From Mesorhizobium sp. M4B.F.Ca.ET.058.02.1.1 (GTDB lineage: Bacteria > Pseudomonadota > Alphaproteobacteria > Rhizobiales > Rhizobiaceae): a stretch of 64,000 nt of DNA. The stretch spans positions 4,278,001-4,342,000 of the forward strand of contig NZ_CP034450.1 in assembly GCF_003952505.1 (NCBI RefSeq), in the 5' to 3' direction. Every line of letters begins with the position of its first letter. Positions within the stretch are counted from its first letter, which is position 1. Below the pieces are notes generated by a model. It had not been told where the DNA came from, ran no database searches, and worked only from the letters and a program-made list of their open reading frames with translations. The position numbers were made by a program, and so were the translations under genes. Below, one piece after another: positions 1-11,371 of the stretch.

Positions 1-2
1 CT

Positions 3-266
3 CTGCTCGAAAAGGCGCGAGGCCTCGCGGAGCATCGCAAGACAACACTCAACGCCCTGATCCGCTCGCTGCTCGCGCATGAGGTCGAACAGGAAGACCG
101 GATCGCCTGGGCGCGGGAAGGCATGCGCAGGCTGATGGAGGAATCGCCGCTCGACCTAGGCCCCGAATACAAATGGAACCGGGACGAGATCTATGCCGAA
201 CGAGAGGATAGAATGCTTTCTCGACTCGAACGTCCTCCTGTACGCGGCTTCGGAGAGGACAAGTGA
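3..266 (+). CDS. VapB-type antitoxin, 5' end outside window
   Basis: This open frame enters from the left edge and stops at the TGA at 264-266. The visible 87 residues include NALIRSLLAHEVEQEDR and AWAREGMRRLMEESPLDLG, a helical, charged C-terminal region typical of small antitoxins that pair with PIN-domain toxins. Its 3' end overlaps the following PIN gene by 74 bases, as expected for a translationally coupled toxin-antitoxin operon. The DNA-binding N-terminus lies outside the window, so the antitoxin fold itself is not seen. The family call is an inference from the C-terminal pattern and the neighbour. Confidence 0.6.
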   Translation: MLEKARGLAEHRKTTLNALIRSLLAHEVEQEDRIAWAREGMRRLMEESPLDLGPEYKWNRDEIYAEREDRMLSRLERPPVRGFGEDK

Positions 267-609
267 TCCTCGCCGCCACGATATCGCGCAAAGGCTTGTG
301 CTCGGGACCGTGTTCGGTGTCTCCGGCCAGACCTTGGCCGAGTTCGCGAATGTCGCGAGACGCAAGTCGGCCTTTGCCGATGCTGTGGTCGACCGGTGGC
401 TGGTCTTTCTCGGCGCGCTTCCGTTCGTCCCGGTCGACCAGGCCTATGTCATCGCGGGCCTTCGTCTCGCGCGCCGCTATCAACTCAAATACTATGACGC
501 AGCACTGCTCGCGGCCGCGGAGCGACTTGGCGCGCCGATCTTCTACACCGAGGATCTCAATCACAACCAGGTTTACGGCTCGGTCCGGGCCGTCAATCCT
601 TTCTTGTAA
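193..609 (+). CDS. PIN-domain toxin (VapC-like ribonuclease)
   Basis: A 138-residue protein with the PIN layout. The first acidic residue is in FLDSNVLLYAAS (about residues 9-20), a middle acidic residue is in TLAEFANV, and the C-terminal signature is YYDAALLAAAERLGAPIFYTEDL. PIN toxins are Mg2+-dependent RNases that cut tRNA or mRNA and are neutralised by the upstream antitoxin. The ATG at 193 lies inside the antitoxin gene. The gene ends 27 bases before sucD, so the pair sits directly against a central-metabolism operon. The fold is clear; the RNA target cannot be read from sequence. Confidence 0.85.
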   Translation: MPNERIECFLDSNVLLYAASERTSDPRRHDIAQRLVLGTVFGVSGQTLAEFANVARRKSAFADAVVDRWLVFLGALPFVPVDQAYVIAGLRLARRYQLKYYDAALLAAAERLGAPIFYTEDLNHNQVYGSVRAVNPFL

Positions 610-636
610 TCGCTGAATTCAGAGGCGTTCTCACCC

Positions 637-1542
637 ATGTCCATTCTCGTCGACAAGAACACCAAGGTTCTCGTGCAGGGCCTGACCGGCAAGACCGGCA
701 CGTTCCATACCGAGCAGGCGCTGGCCTATCACGACACCAAGATGGTGGGCGGCATCCACCCGAAGAAGGGCGGCGAGACCTGGACCGGCGCCAAGGGCGA
801 GAGCCTGCCGATCTTCGCCACGGTCGCCGAAGGCAAGGAAAAGACCGGCGCCAACGCCTCCGTCATCTATGTGCCGCCGGCGGGCGCGGGCGAGGCCATC
901 ATCGAGGCGATCGAGGCCGAGATCCCGCTCATCGTCTGCATCACCGAAGGCATCCCGGTGATGGACATGGTCAAGGTCAAGGCGCGGCTCGACCGCTCGA
1001 CCTCGCGGCTGATCGGCCCGAACTGCCCGGGCGTGCTGACGCCCGACGAATGCAAGATCGGCATCATGCCCGGCAACATCTTCCGCAAAGGCTCGGTCGG
1101 CGTTGTTTCCCGCTCGGGAACCCTTACCTATGAGGCAGTCTTCCAGACCACCAATGTCGGCCTCGGCCAGACCACCGCCGTCGGCATCGGCGGCGATCCG
1201 GTCAAGGGCACTGAATTCATCGACATGCTGGAAATGTTCCTCGCCGACGACGAGACCAAGTCGATCATCATGATCGGCGAGATCGGCGGTTCGGCCGAGG
1301 AAGACGCCGCGCAGTTCCTCAAGGACGAAGCCAAACGCGGCCGCAAGAAGCCGATGGCGGGCTTCATCGCCGGGCGCACGGCACCGGCCGGCCGCACCAT
1401 GGGCCACGCCGGCGCGGTCATCTCCGGCGGCAAGGGCGGCGCGGAAGACAAGATCGCGGCGATGGAATCGGCCGGCATCAAGGTTTCGCCGTCGCCGGCA
1501 AGGCTCGGCACGACGCTGGTCGAGGCGATCAAGGGTCAGTGA
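637..1542 (+). CDS. sucD: succinyl-CoA ligase (ADP-forming), alpha subunit
   Basis: A 301-residue protein of normal family length. It catalyses succinyl-CoA + ADP + Pi to succinate + ATP + CoA with the SucC beta subunit (TCA cycle, cytoplasm). Visible features are the N-terminal CoA-binding Rossmann region ([17 protein letters not shown]), [20 protein letters not shown], and the phosphohistidine loop [20 protein letters not shown] near residues 244-263, whose His is the phosphorylated residue. sucC would normally lie immediately upstream; here the toxin-antitoxin genes do. sucA, sucB and lpdA follow on the same strand. Confidence 0.97.
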   Translation: MSILVDKNTKVLVQGLTGKTGTFHTEQALAYHDTKMVGGIHPKKGGETWTGAKGESLPIFATVAEGKEKTGANASVIYVPPAGAGEAIIEAIEAEIPLIVCITEGIPVMDMVKVKARLDRSTSRLIGPNCPGVLTPDECKIGIMPGNIFRKGSVGVVSRSGTLTYEAVFQTTNVGLGQTTAVGIGGDPVKGTEFIDMLEMFLADDETKSIIMIGEIGGSAEEDAAQFLKDEAKRGRKKPMAGFIAGRTAPAGRTMGHAGAVISGGKGGAEDKIAAMESAGIKVSPSPARLGTTLVEAIKGQ

Positions 1543-1544
1543 AT

Positions 1545-1652
1545 AGTGAATGGTGAATAGTGAATGGCAAGTACGGATGAGTGGCGGTGCAAAATCGAGG
1601 GAAGTCCCGGGTTTTCTGCTGACCATTCACCACTCACTATTCACCATTCACC
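1545..1652. repeat. Inverted GTGAATGG/CCATTCAC repeat after sucD
   Basis: The left arm (1546-1567) consists of GTGAATGG/GTGAATAG units beginning right after the sucD stop. The right arm (1623-1652) is its reverse complement with one mismatch over 22 bases. The pair could fold into a long hairpin in the sucD-sucA spacer. There is no T-tract, so it is more likely an intergenic repeat or mRNA stabiliser than a terminator. Confidence 0.7.
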
Positions 1653-1688
1653 CTGAAAAGGAGACGGAGCCAGGCTCCGACAAGTGAC

Positions 1689-4676
1689 ATGGCACGACAA
1701 GATCAGGCCAACGACCAATTCTCGCTCACCTCTTTCCTCTATGGCGGCAATGCCGACTATATCGACGCGCTTTATGCCGCCTATGAGGACGATCCTGAAT
1801 CGGTCAATCCCGAATGGCAGGACTTCTTCGCGGCGCTGAAGGACGACGCCGCGGACGTTCGCAAGAACGCCAAGGGCGCTTCCTGGGCCAAGCCCTCCTG
1901 GCCGATGCAGGCCAATGGCGAACTGGTGTCGGCGCTCGACGGCAATTGGGGCCTGGTCGAAAAGGCGATCGAGAAGAAGGTCAAGGAGAAGGCGGTCACC
2001 AACGGCGTCGTCCTGTCCGATGCCGACGTGCACCAGGCGACGCGCGATTCCGTGCGCGCCATCATGATGATCCGCGCCTACCGCATGCGCGGCCATTTGC
2101 ATGCCAATCTCGACCCGCTCGGCATCGCCAAGCCGCTCGAGGACTATAACGAGCTGTCACCCGAGAATTACGGCTTCACGTCAGCCGATTACGACCGGCC
2201 GATCTTCCTCGACAATGTGCTCGGGCTCGAATTCGGCACCATCCGGCAGATGCTGGAGATTCTCACCCGCACCTACTGCTCGACGCTCGGCGTCGAGTTC
2301 ATGCACATCTCCGATCCGGAAGAAAAGGCGTGGATCCAGGCGCGCATCGAGGGCGCCGACAAGGAGATCACCTTCACCGCGACCGGCAAGAAGGCGATCC
2401 TGCAGAAGCTGATTGAATCGGAAGGCTTCGAGCAGTTCGCCGACGTCAAGTACAAGGGCACCAAGCGCTTCGGCCTCGACGGCGGCGAAGCCCTGATCCC
2501 GGCGCTGGAGCAGATACTCAAGCGCGGCGGCCAGCTCGGCCTGAAGGAGGTCGTGCTTGGCATGGCGCATCGCGGCCGCCTCAACGTGCTCTCCCAGGTG
2601 TTGGCCAAGCCGCACCGCGCCATCTTCCACGAGTTCAAGGGCGGCTCGGCAGCACCCGACGAGGTCGAGGGCTCGGGCGACGTCAAGTACCATCTTGGCG
2701 CCTCGTCGGACCGCGAGTTCGACGGCAACAAGGTGCACCTGTCGCTGACCGCCAACCCCTCGCATCTGGAAATCGTCGACCCGGTGGTGATGGGCAAGGC
2801 GCGCGCCAAGCAGGATCAGCTCGCCGGCCGCGAGCGTGGCGAGATCGTGCCGCTATCGGAACGCGCCAAGGTGATGCCGCTCCTGCTGCACGGCGACGCG
2901 GCCTTCGCCGGCCAAGGCGTGATCGCCGAAATCCTCGGCTTGTCCGGCCTGCGCGGCCACCGCGTTGCCGGCACGCTGCATTTCATCATCAACAACCAGA
3001 TCGGCTTCACCACCAATCCGCGCTTCTCGCGCTCCTCGCCCTATCCGTCGGATGTGGCCAAGATGATCGAGGCGCCGATCTTCCACGTCAATGGCGACGA
3101 TCCGGAAGCCGTGGTGCACGGCGCCAAGGTGGCGACCGAGTTCCGCATGAAGTTCCACAAGCCGGTAGTGGTGGACATGTTCTGCTACCGCCGCTTCGGC
3201 CACAATGAGGGCGACGAGCCGGCCTTCACCCAGCCGATCATGTACCGCGCCATCCGCACCCACAAGACGACGGTGCAGATCTATGCCGACCGGCTGATCG
3301 CCGAGGGCCACATCACCCAGGCCGAATTCGACAAGATGAAGGCCGACTGGCGGGCGCATCTGGAAGTCGAATGGGAGGTTGGCCAGTCCTACAAGCCGAA
3401 CAAGGCCGACTGGCTGGACGGCGCCTGGTCCGGCCTGCGCACGGCCGACAACCAGGATGAGCAACGGCGCGGCAAGACCGCCGTGCCGGTCAAGACGCTG
3501 AAGGAGATCGGCAAGAAGCTGACCGAGGTGCCGAAGGGTTTCGAGGCGCACAAGACGATCGTCCGCTTCCTCGAGAACCGCCGCCAGTCGATCGAATCCG
3601 GCGAAGGCATCGACTGGTCGACGGCCGAGGCGCTGGCCTTCGGCGCCATCCTTCTCGACGGCAACCCGATCCGCCTCTCCGGCCAGGACTCGGAGCGCGG
3701 CACCTTCTCGCAGCGCCATTCGGTGCTCTACGACCAGCGCGACGAGACGCGTTACATCCCGCTCAACAATCTGTCGGCGGCGCAGGCCGGCTACGAGGTC
3801 ATCAACTCGATGCTGTCGGAAGAGGCCGTGCTCGGCTTCGAATATGGCTACAGCCTGGCCGAGCCGAAGGCGCTGACGCTGTGGGAAGCGCAGTTCGGCG
3901 ACTTCGCCAACGGCGCCCAGGTGGTGTTCGACCAGTTCATCTCATCCGGCGAGCGCAAGTGGCTCAGAATGTCGGGGCTCGTCTGCCTACTGCCGCATGG
4001 CTATGAGGGCCAGGGACCCGAGCACTCGTCGGCCAGGCTCGAGCGCTTCCTGCAGCTCTGCGCCGAAGACAATATGCAGGTGGCCAACGTCACCACGCCG
4101 GCCAACTACTTCCACATCTTGCGCCGGCAATTGAAGCGCGATTTCCGCAAGCCGCTGATCCTGATGACGCCGAAGTCGCTGCTGCGCCACAAGCGGGCGG
4201 TGTCGACGCTTTCGGAGATTTCGGGCGAAAGCTCGTTCCACCGGCTGTTGTGGGACGACGCGCAGCTGTTGCCGAACCAGGCGATCAAGCTGACCAAGGA
4301 TTCCAAGATCCGCCGCGTCGTGCTGTGTTCGGGCAAGGTCTATTACGACCTCTACGAGGAACGCGAGAAGCGCGGCATCAACGACATCTACCTGTTGCGC
4401 GTCGAGCAGCTCTATCCGTTCCCGGCCAAGGCGCTGATCACCGAACTGTCACGCTTCCGCAATGCCGAGATGGTGTGGTGCCAGGAGGAGCCCAAGAACA
4501 TGGGCGCCTGGTCGTTCATCGACCCCTATCTGGAATGGGTGCTGGCACATATCGACGCCAAGCATCAGCGGGTGCGCTACACCGGCCGTCCGGCCTCGGC
4601 CTCGCCGGCGACCGGGTTGATGTCGAAGCATCTCAGCCAGCTCGCCGCCTTGCTCGACGACGCGCTCGGCGAATAG
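1689..4676 (+). CDS. sucA: 2-oxoglutarate dehydrogenase E1 component
   Basis: A 995-residue thiamine-diphosphate-dependent E1 that decarboxylates 2-oxoglutarate and transfers the succinyl group to the lipoyl arm of SucB (TCA cycle, cytoplasm). Visible signatures are the N-terminal E2-binding segment with LYGGNADYIDALYAAYEDDP, GMAHRGRLNVL near residue 293, HGDAAFAGQGV near residue 400, NNQIGFTTNP, and FEYGYSLAEP with LLPHGYEGQGPEHSSAR in the C-terminal pyrimidine-binding half. The ATG follows AAGGAGACGGAG, a good ribosome-binding site though somewhat distant. Length and motifs fit the SucA/OdhA family. Confidence 0.98.
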   Translation: MARQDQANDQFSLTSFLYGGNADYIDALYAAYEDDPESVNPEWQDFFAALKDDAADVRKNAKGASWAKPSWPMQANGELVSALDGNWGLVEKAIEKKVKEKAVTNGVVLSDADVHQATRDSVRAIMMIRAYRMRGHLHANLDPLGIAKPLEDYNELSPENYGFTSADYDRPIFLDNVLGLEFGTIRQMLEILTRTYCSTLGVEFMHISDPEEKAWIQARIEGADKEITFTATGKKAILQKLIESEGFEQFADVKYKGTKRFGLDGGEALIPALEQILKRGGQLGLKEVVLGMAHRGRLNVLSQVLAKPHRAIFHEFKGGSAAPDEVEGSGDVKYHLGASSDREFDGNKVHLSLTANPSHLEIVDPVVMGKARAKQDQLAGRERGEIVPLSERAKVMPLLLHGDAAFAGQGVIAEILGLSGLRGHRVAGTLHFIINNQIGFTTNPRFSRSSPYPSDVAKMIEAPIFHVNGDDPEAVVHGAKVATEFRMKFHKPVVVDMFCYRRFGHNEGDEPAFTQPIMYRAIRTHKTTVQIYADRLIAEGHITQAEFDKMKADWRAHLEVEWEVGQSYKPNKADWLDGAWSGLRTADNQDEQRRGKTAVPVKTLKEIGKKLTEVPKGFEAHKTIVRFLENRRQSIESGEGIDWSTAEALAFGAILLDGNPIRLSGQDSERGTFSQRHSVLYDQRDETRYIPLNNLSAAQAGYEVINSMLSEEAVLGFEYGYSLAEPKALTLWEAQFGDFANGAQVVFDQFISSGERKWLRMSGLVCLLPHGYEGQGPEHSSARLERFLQLCAEDNMQVANVTTPANYFHILRRQLKRDFRKPLILMTPKSLLRHKRAVSTLSEISGESSFHRLLWDDAQLLPNQAIKLTKDSKIRRVVLCSGKVYYDLYEEREKRGINDIYLLRVEQLYPFPAKALITELSRFRNAEMVWCQEEPKNMGAWSFIDPYLEWVLAHIDAKHQRVRYTGRPASASPATGLMSKHLSQLAALLDDALGE

Positions 4677-4706
4677 AACCTTAACGAGACAGAACGGACA
4701 GGCACA

Positions 4707-5987
<1,281 letters not shown>

Positions 5988-6004
5988 TCGAAGGCTGACC
6001 CGCT

Positions 6005-6790
6005 ATGAGTGGCTGGCTGGAGCACCTGGGGTTCGGGCTGGGGCGTGCGGCGCGCGGCTTACAGCGGGTTTTTCGGCGCGGCCTTGTCGGACTGGGCCTG
6101 TCCACGGCTATCCCTTCGCTGGCAATCGCCGCACAATGGGATCCGGCAAAGGCGAGCAGCAACCTCGGTATCTTCGCGCTCAGCGAGACGCAACTGGCGG
6201 AGCGCAAGATAGCGATCACGCCAATCGGAGACCTTGAGTTGCCGACAGGTGAGATCATCGCCTGCGATCCCCTGGTTACAAGCGATGACTGGCCGGCGCT
6301 GAGCCGCAAGGTGAAGCCCGGGCACTATCCGGTTTCGCTGTTCGAGGCGCAGGGCCGTGTGGCGGCGGCCTTCCTACGCTTCCATCCCGGCACGCCGGTG
6401 CGCTGGGAACTCGCCACCATGCCCGGCCAGGATATCGCGACGCTTAAGGCCGACGAGATCTTCGGCTATCCCGTCGATGCCGGTCTGGGCTCGTTCATGG
6501 ACAAGACGGCGATGGCGCTGATGTCGGCCGCGCAGGACAGGCTAAAGCCCGACCAGAATTATTATGACGATGTGCTGGCGGCCGAATTCGCGCCCAACCA
6601 GGATCGGTTCGTCATGCATCATCCGGTCGCCGGCAAGGCGACCAACATCGCGATGTTCTGGAGCGGTTGGGGCGACGGCTTCTATCCGTCCTTCTGGGGA
6701 TTGGACGCGGCCGGCGAGCCGCTGGTCTTGATGACCGATTTCGGCGTGCTCGAAAACGCCGACGGCCGCGAGAGCAGCCAAGCCAACTGA
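6005..6790 (+). CDS. DUF4241 domain protein
   Basis: A 261-residue protein. The second half carries patterns I associate with DUF4241: YPVDAGLGSFMDKTA near residues 156-170 and SGWGDGFYPSFWGLDAAGEP near 219-238, followed by LVLMTDFGVL. The N-terminus (MSGWLEHLGFGLGRAARG...) is basic and may not be part of the domain. The function of this family is not established. The gene sits 17 bases after sucB, and its stop overlaps the next start by one base (TGATG), so it is probably co-transcribed with the suc genes. Nothing in the sequence ties it to the TCA cycle. Confidence 0.75.
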   Translation: MSGWLEHLGFGLGRAARGLQRVFRRGLVGLGLSTAIPSLAIAAQWDPAKASSNLGIFALSETQLAERKIAITPIGDLELPTGEIIACDPLVTSDDWPALSRKVKPGHYPVSLFEAQGRVAAAFLRFHPGTPVRWELATMPGQDIATLKADEIFGYPVDAGLGSFMDKTAMALMSAAQDRLKPDQNYYDDVLAAEFAPNQDRFVMHHPVAGKATNIAMFWSGWGDGFYPSFWGLDAAGEPLVLMTDFGVLENADGRESSQAN

Positions 6791-7299
6791 TGGCAAACGT
6801 CACCTCGCCCATAATCGGATATATGGCCGGTTCGCTGGCTGTCCTCGCAGCGGGTCATGAGGCCCACGCCGCCTGCCCGCTGGAACTCGCCGTCTATGGC
6901 GATGCCGAAAGCGAGGCCGGCATCGATTTCAGGCCGACCATGGACTCGGCCACCGTCACCAACAGCTTCAAGATGCTGCTCGACAAGGGCGTGGTGCTGG
7001 ACGGTATCGTCATGTGGACCGACGGCGTGGCGCGGCCGCATGGCTCGCTGATGTACAAATGCCCGACCGGCGACGTGACCGGCGATGAACTCGCCGCCTG
7101 CACGGTGTGGGAGGGCGTCGTCTACAGCGCCGACGACAAGGGCAACATCGCGCTGCTGCCGGCCGAAGGCGCGGAGGCGCCGAAAAGCCTGATCTTTCCA
7201 GATCTAGGTGCTTCGCTGCAGATGTCGGCCGCCTATGGCCCGGACGGCTTTTCCAAGGTGCCGTGGGATGTCTTCCTGCTGAAAGGCTGCCAGGAATGA
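6790..7299 (+). CDS. Exported protein of unknown function
   Basis: A 169-residue protein starting at the ATG that overlaps the DUF4241 stop codon. Residues 1-33 (MANVTSPIIGYMAGSLAVLAAGHEAHA) resemble a Sec signal peptide with an AHA cleavage site, after which the mature part begins ACPLELAVYGDAE. The mature region has three cysteines and acidic stretches. No family was recognised. It ends in an ATGA overlap with the SDR gene, so the three genes between sucB and lpdA are read as one tight unit. Confidence 0.75.
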   Translation: MANVTSPIIGYMAGSLAVLAAGHEAHAACPLELAVYGDAESEAGIDFRPTMDSATVTNSFKMLLDKGVVLDGIVMWTDGVARPHGSLMYKCPTGDVTGDELAACTVWEGVVYSADDKGNIALLPAEGAEAPKSLIFPDLGASLQMSAAYGPDGFSKVPWDVFLLKGCQE

Positions 7300-8051
7300 G
7301 CGCGGACAAGAAGACGCTGCTGGTCACCGGCGGCAGCCGCGGCATCGGCGCCGCCATCTGCCGGCAGGCCAGCCAGGCCGGCTATCGTGTCGCTGTCAAT
7401 TTTGTCTCCAACCAGGCAGTCGCCGAGGCGCTCGTCGCCGAACTCAAGGCCGCGGGCGGCGAGGCCATTGCCGTCAAGGGCGATGTCGGCAACGAGGCCG
7501 ATGTGCTGGCGATGTTCGAGGCGGTGGACAGAACCTTCGGCCGGCTCGATGCTTTCGTCAACAATGCCGGCATCGTCGACGCCAAGACGCGCGTCGACGA
7601 GATGAGCGCCGCGCGGGTAGAGCGCATGATGCGCGTCAATGTCGTCGGCTCCTTCCTCTGCGCGCGTGAGGCGGTCAAGCGCATGTCGACCCGGCATGGC
7701 GGCAAGGGCGGCGGCATCGTCAACATCTCTTCCGCCGCGGCGAGGCTGGGTTCGCCCGGCGAATATGTCGACTACGCCGCCTCCAAGGGCGCGATCGACA
7801 CTTTGACCATCGGCCTGGCGCGCGAGGTGGCGACGGAAGGCATCCGCGTCAATGCGGTCAGCCCCGGCATCACCGACACCGAGATCCACGCGTCCGGCGG
7901 CCAGCCCGATCGTGTGGCGCGGATGCAGGATATGCTGCCGATGAAGAGGGCGGGGACGGCCGATGAGGTCGCCAGCGCCGTTCTCTATCTTCTGTCGGAT
8001 GCGGCCTCCTATATAACGGGCGCGATCCTGAATGTGAGCGGCGGCCGCTGA
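7296..8051 (+). CDS. SDR-family oxidoreductase (FabG-like)
   Basis: A 251-residue classical short-chain dehydrogenase/reductase. It shows the NAD(P)-binding TGGSRGIG (residues 10-17), NNAG, the catalytic Ser in NISSAAARLGS, and the YAASKGA Tyr-Lys pair, then the C-terminal SPGITDTEIH and YITGAILNVSGGR. The start is the ATG at 7296, overlapping the upstream stop by ATGA. The substrate cannot be assigned; FabG-like ketoacyl reductases and sugar or alcohol dehydrogenases share these motifs. It lies 23 bases before lpdA. Confidence 0.93.
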   Translation: MSADKKTLLVTGGSRGIGAAICRQASQAGYRVAVNFVSNQAVAEALVAELKAAGGEAIAVKGDVGNEADVLAMFEAVDRTFGRLDAFVNNAGIVDAKTRVDEMSAARVERMMRVNVVGSFLCAREAVKRMSTRHGGKGGGIVNISSAAARLGSPGEYVDYAASKGAIDTLTIGLAREVATEGIRVNAVSPGITDTEIHASGGQPDRVARMQDMLPMKRAGTADEVASAVLYLLSDAASYITGAILNVSGGR

Positions 8052-8074
8052 AGGCCGGATAAAGGGACAACACC

Positions 8075-9481
<1,407 letters not shown>

Positions 9482-9538
9482 CTGCGCGCCACGCGGCGGC
9501 GCCGAACGCCCGTCGAAAACGTGGTTGCCACCAAACAA

Positions 9539-9564
9539 AACGGCCCGCCTTTCGGCGGGCCGTT
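9539..9564. terminator. Bidirectional terminator between lpdA and the 96-aa gene
   Basis: A perfect 11-bp stem, AACGGCCCGCC with GGCGGGCCGTT, around a TTTC loop. On the minus strand it is followed by TTTTGTTT, so it best serves the leftward gene at 9585-9875; it also lies 58 bases past the lpdA stop. Confidence 0.85.
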
Positions 9565-9584
9565 CGTCGTTGAGCTAAGCCTGA

Positions 9585-9875
9585 TTACGGAGACGGCGCA
9601 GGTGCCGGAGCGGGCGCCGGGGCCGGTGCTGGCGCGGGAGCCGGCTCTGGTGCCGGAGCGGGCGCTGGCGCAGGTGCCGGGGCAGGTTCCGCAGGTTTCA
9701 TCGGCTCGGGAGCGGGCGCCGGTGTGCTGGCGGCCGGCGGCTCGGCGGGCGCCGGAGCTTCGCCGCTTCTTCCGAAAACATAGTAGGCAACAATGGCCAG
9801 GATAATGACCACCAGGGCAATCAGCCAGCCACTGCCGCCGCCGCCCGATCTGGGAGTGTCGTTAGGGTTCGCCAT
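9585..9875 (-). CDS. Small membrane-anchored Pro/Ala-rich protein
   Basis: A 96-residue protein: a short Gly-rich N-terminus, one transmembrane helix (about residues 17-34, WLIALVVIILAIVAYYVFG), then about 55 residues built almost only of Ala, Pro and Glu with long AP dipeptide runs to the C-terminus. Such tails are extended and may span periplasm or act as a linker. GGAGGAC stands 7 bases before the ATG, supporting real translation. No function is recognised. In the 279 bases upstream, up to the TraB-family gene, I see no further feature. Confidence 0.75.
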   Translation of the reverse strand: MANPNDTPRSGGGGSGWLIALVVIILAIVAYYVFGRSGEAPAPAEPPAASTPAPAPEPMKPAEPAPAPAPAPAPAPEPAPAPAPAPAPAPAPAPSP

Positions 9876-10154
9876 AAAAGTGTCCTCCGTGGATGAAAAG
9901 TATCAAATAACAACCGTCAACGCGCGACCGTTGAACGGGTTTCATACTAGGCCCGGAAAATGCTGAAAGCAGGGCAATTCTGACCTGGGATCCCCTGCCG
10001 GCAGGCATTTCCACCACAAAATGGGTCGGGATCGAGCCGAACCCGGTCTTTCGACACCATTCGGCACGAAACCGGGGAGCCTTGCGCCGCCAAGTCACGA
10101 ATCAGCACGGCACCGGCGCTCCTTCCCGATCGAAGCGCAACCCGGCCGTGCGGA

Positions 10155-11219
10155 TCAGTCGACGGCGGTCACCGTGTAGCCGGCCTTGCGAAAATCCTCG
10201 ACCAGCCCCTGCGGGCCGGGAAGGTGCAAGGCGCCCACCGCGATGAAGGCATTGCCCCTGGCCAAGAACGGCGCGGCATGATCGGCCATCACCTTGTTGC
10301 GGCTGGTGATCATGGTTTCCTCGAAGGCGGCGTAGCTGGCCGGATCGTCGGCGTCGCCGGGCAGGACTGCTCGAAACAGCGGCCAGAACATGCCGGTGTC
10401 GCCGTGCTGGTAGAGCACGATCATGGTTTCGTTGACGTCATTGACCTTGTCGCCGAGCTTCAACGTGTCGACCAGGCCCTTCATGTGGAAGGCAAGCGGC
10501 AGCGAGGCCATGGCATGAAGCTGGTCGGCGACGGTCTCCAGCCCCTCGACGGCCTTGCCCGAGGCCTTGGCGTCCTCGGCGAGCTTGACGTCGAGCACCG
10601 GCGCGCCGCCGGCCTTGCGCGCCAGCTCGCAGGCCGGCAGCGCCACCATGGCCGACAACATCCACGGCTTCATCTTGGCGACGGTCGCCGGTGGAATGCC
10701 GCGCGCGTCGAGCGCCTTGTTCATCGTCGCCGCGTCGTCGGGCGACAGCAGCGAGGACAGCGTGGTGCTGTCGGTGAACATCATCAGGTCCGGCTCCTTG
10801 ACGAGCGCGGCCATCATCTTCTGCTGGTCGAGCACTTCGGTGGTCTCGATGACGACCGTGTCGGCGGCGCCGAAAGCCTTTCGCGCGGACGCCGGCAGCG
10901 TGGTGACGCGCGGATCGGTCATGTGCATCGTGCCGAACAGGAAGGAAGGCTTTTCGCCCGGCTTTTCGAGTTTCCAAAGGAGGCCCTTGCCGTTCGGCGT
11001 CGCCGCCGCTTCGGCCTCGATCTTGCGATAGGTGGCCGGATCGTCCTTCTGCAGCGCGCTCAGCATGTCGTTGCCGCCGCAGGCTGCAGCTTCGGCATGT
11101 GCCCTGCCGGCCAGCAGCAGGACGACGAGGAAGGACAGGAAGAACAGTACGTTCAGCGCGACAAGCAGCCTCAGCGACACGAGGGCCGCGCGATCAGCGA
11201 TGGCGATGACGCGTTTCAT
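10155..11219 (-). CDS. TraB/GumN family protein
   Basis: A 354-residue protein with an N-terminal transmembrane segment or signal (about residues 14-43, ending RAHA before EAAACGG). The TraB/GumN domain follows with the hallmark SFLFGTMHMTDP near residue 94 and the C-terminal GNAFIAVGALHLPGPQGL near residue 330; the paired GTxH and GALH motifs hold the presumed metal-binding histidines of this Tiki-like hydrolase fold. Members are exported or membrane proteins of poorly defined function. It lies downstream of xerC on the same strand, after 152 bases that hold a 7-bp hairpin (11285-11305). Confidence 0.88.
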   Translation of the reverse strand: MKRVIAIADRAALVSLRLLVALNVLFFLSFLVVLLLAGRAHAEAAACGGNDMLSALQKDDPATYRKIEAEAAATPNGKGLLWKLEKPGEKPSFLFGTMHMTDPRVTTLPASARKAFGAADTVVIETTEVLDQQKMMAALVKEPDLMMFTDSTTLSSLLSPDDAATMNKALDARGIPPATVAKMKPWMLSAMVALPACELARKAGGAPVLDVKLAEDAKASGKAVEGLETVADQLHAMASLPLAFHMKGLVDTLKLGDKVNDVNETMIVLYQHGDTGMFWPLFRAVLPGDADDPASYAAFEETMITSRNKVMADHAAPFLARGNAFIAVGALHLPGPQGLVEDFRKAGYTVTAVD

Positions 11220-11371
11220 GAGGAAGCGTCTTAGCGCTGAAAAGCGGCAAAACAGTTAATCGACAGAATGAAATTGTTTTCGGTGCTGTTGGTCTTAACA
11301 ACAGCTTGCGTTGTCCGATGATGTCCTGACGATCAACCAAGGCCCATCGCGTCGCCTACGAAGTCGGCGGT

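Noticed and set aside
9862..10098. 78-codon minus-strand frame upstream of the Ala-Pro protein gene
   Set aside because: No ribosome-binding site, no protein-like composition, and it overlaps the leader of the 96-aa gene.
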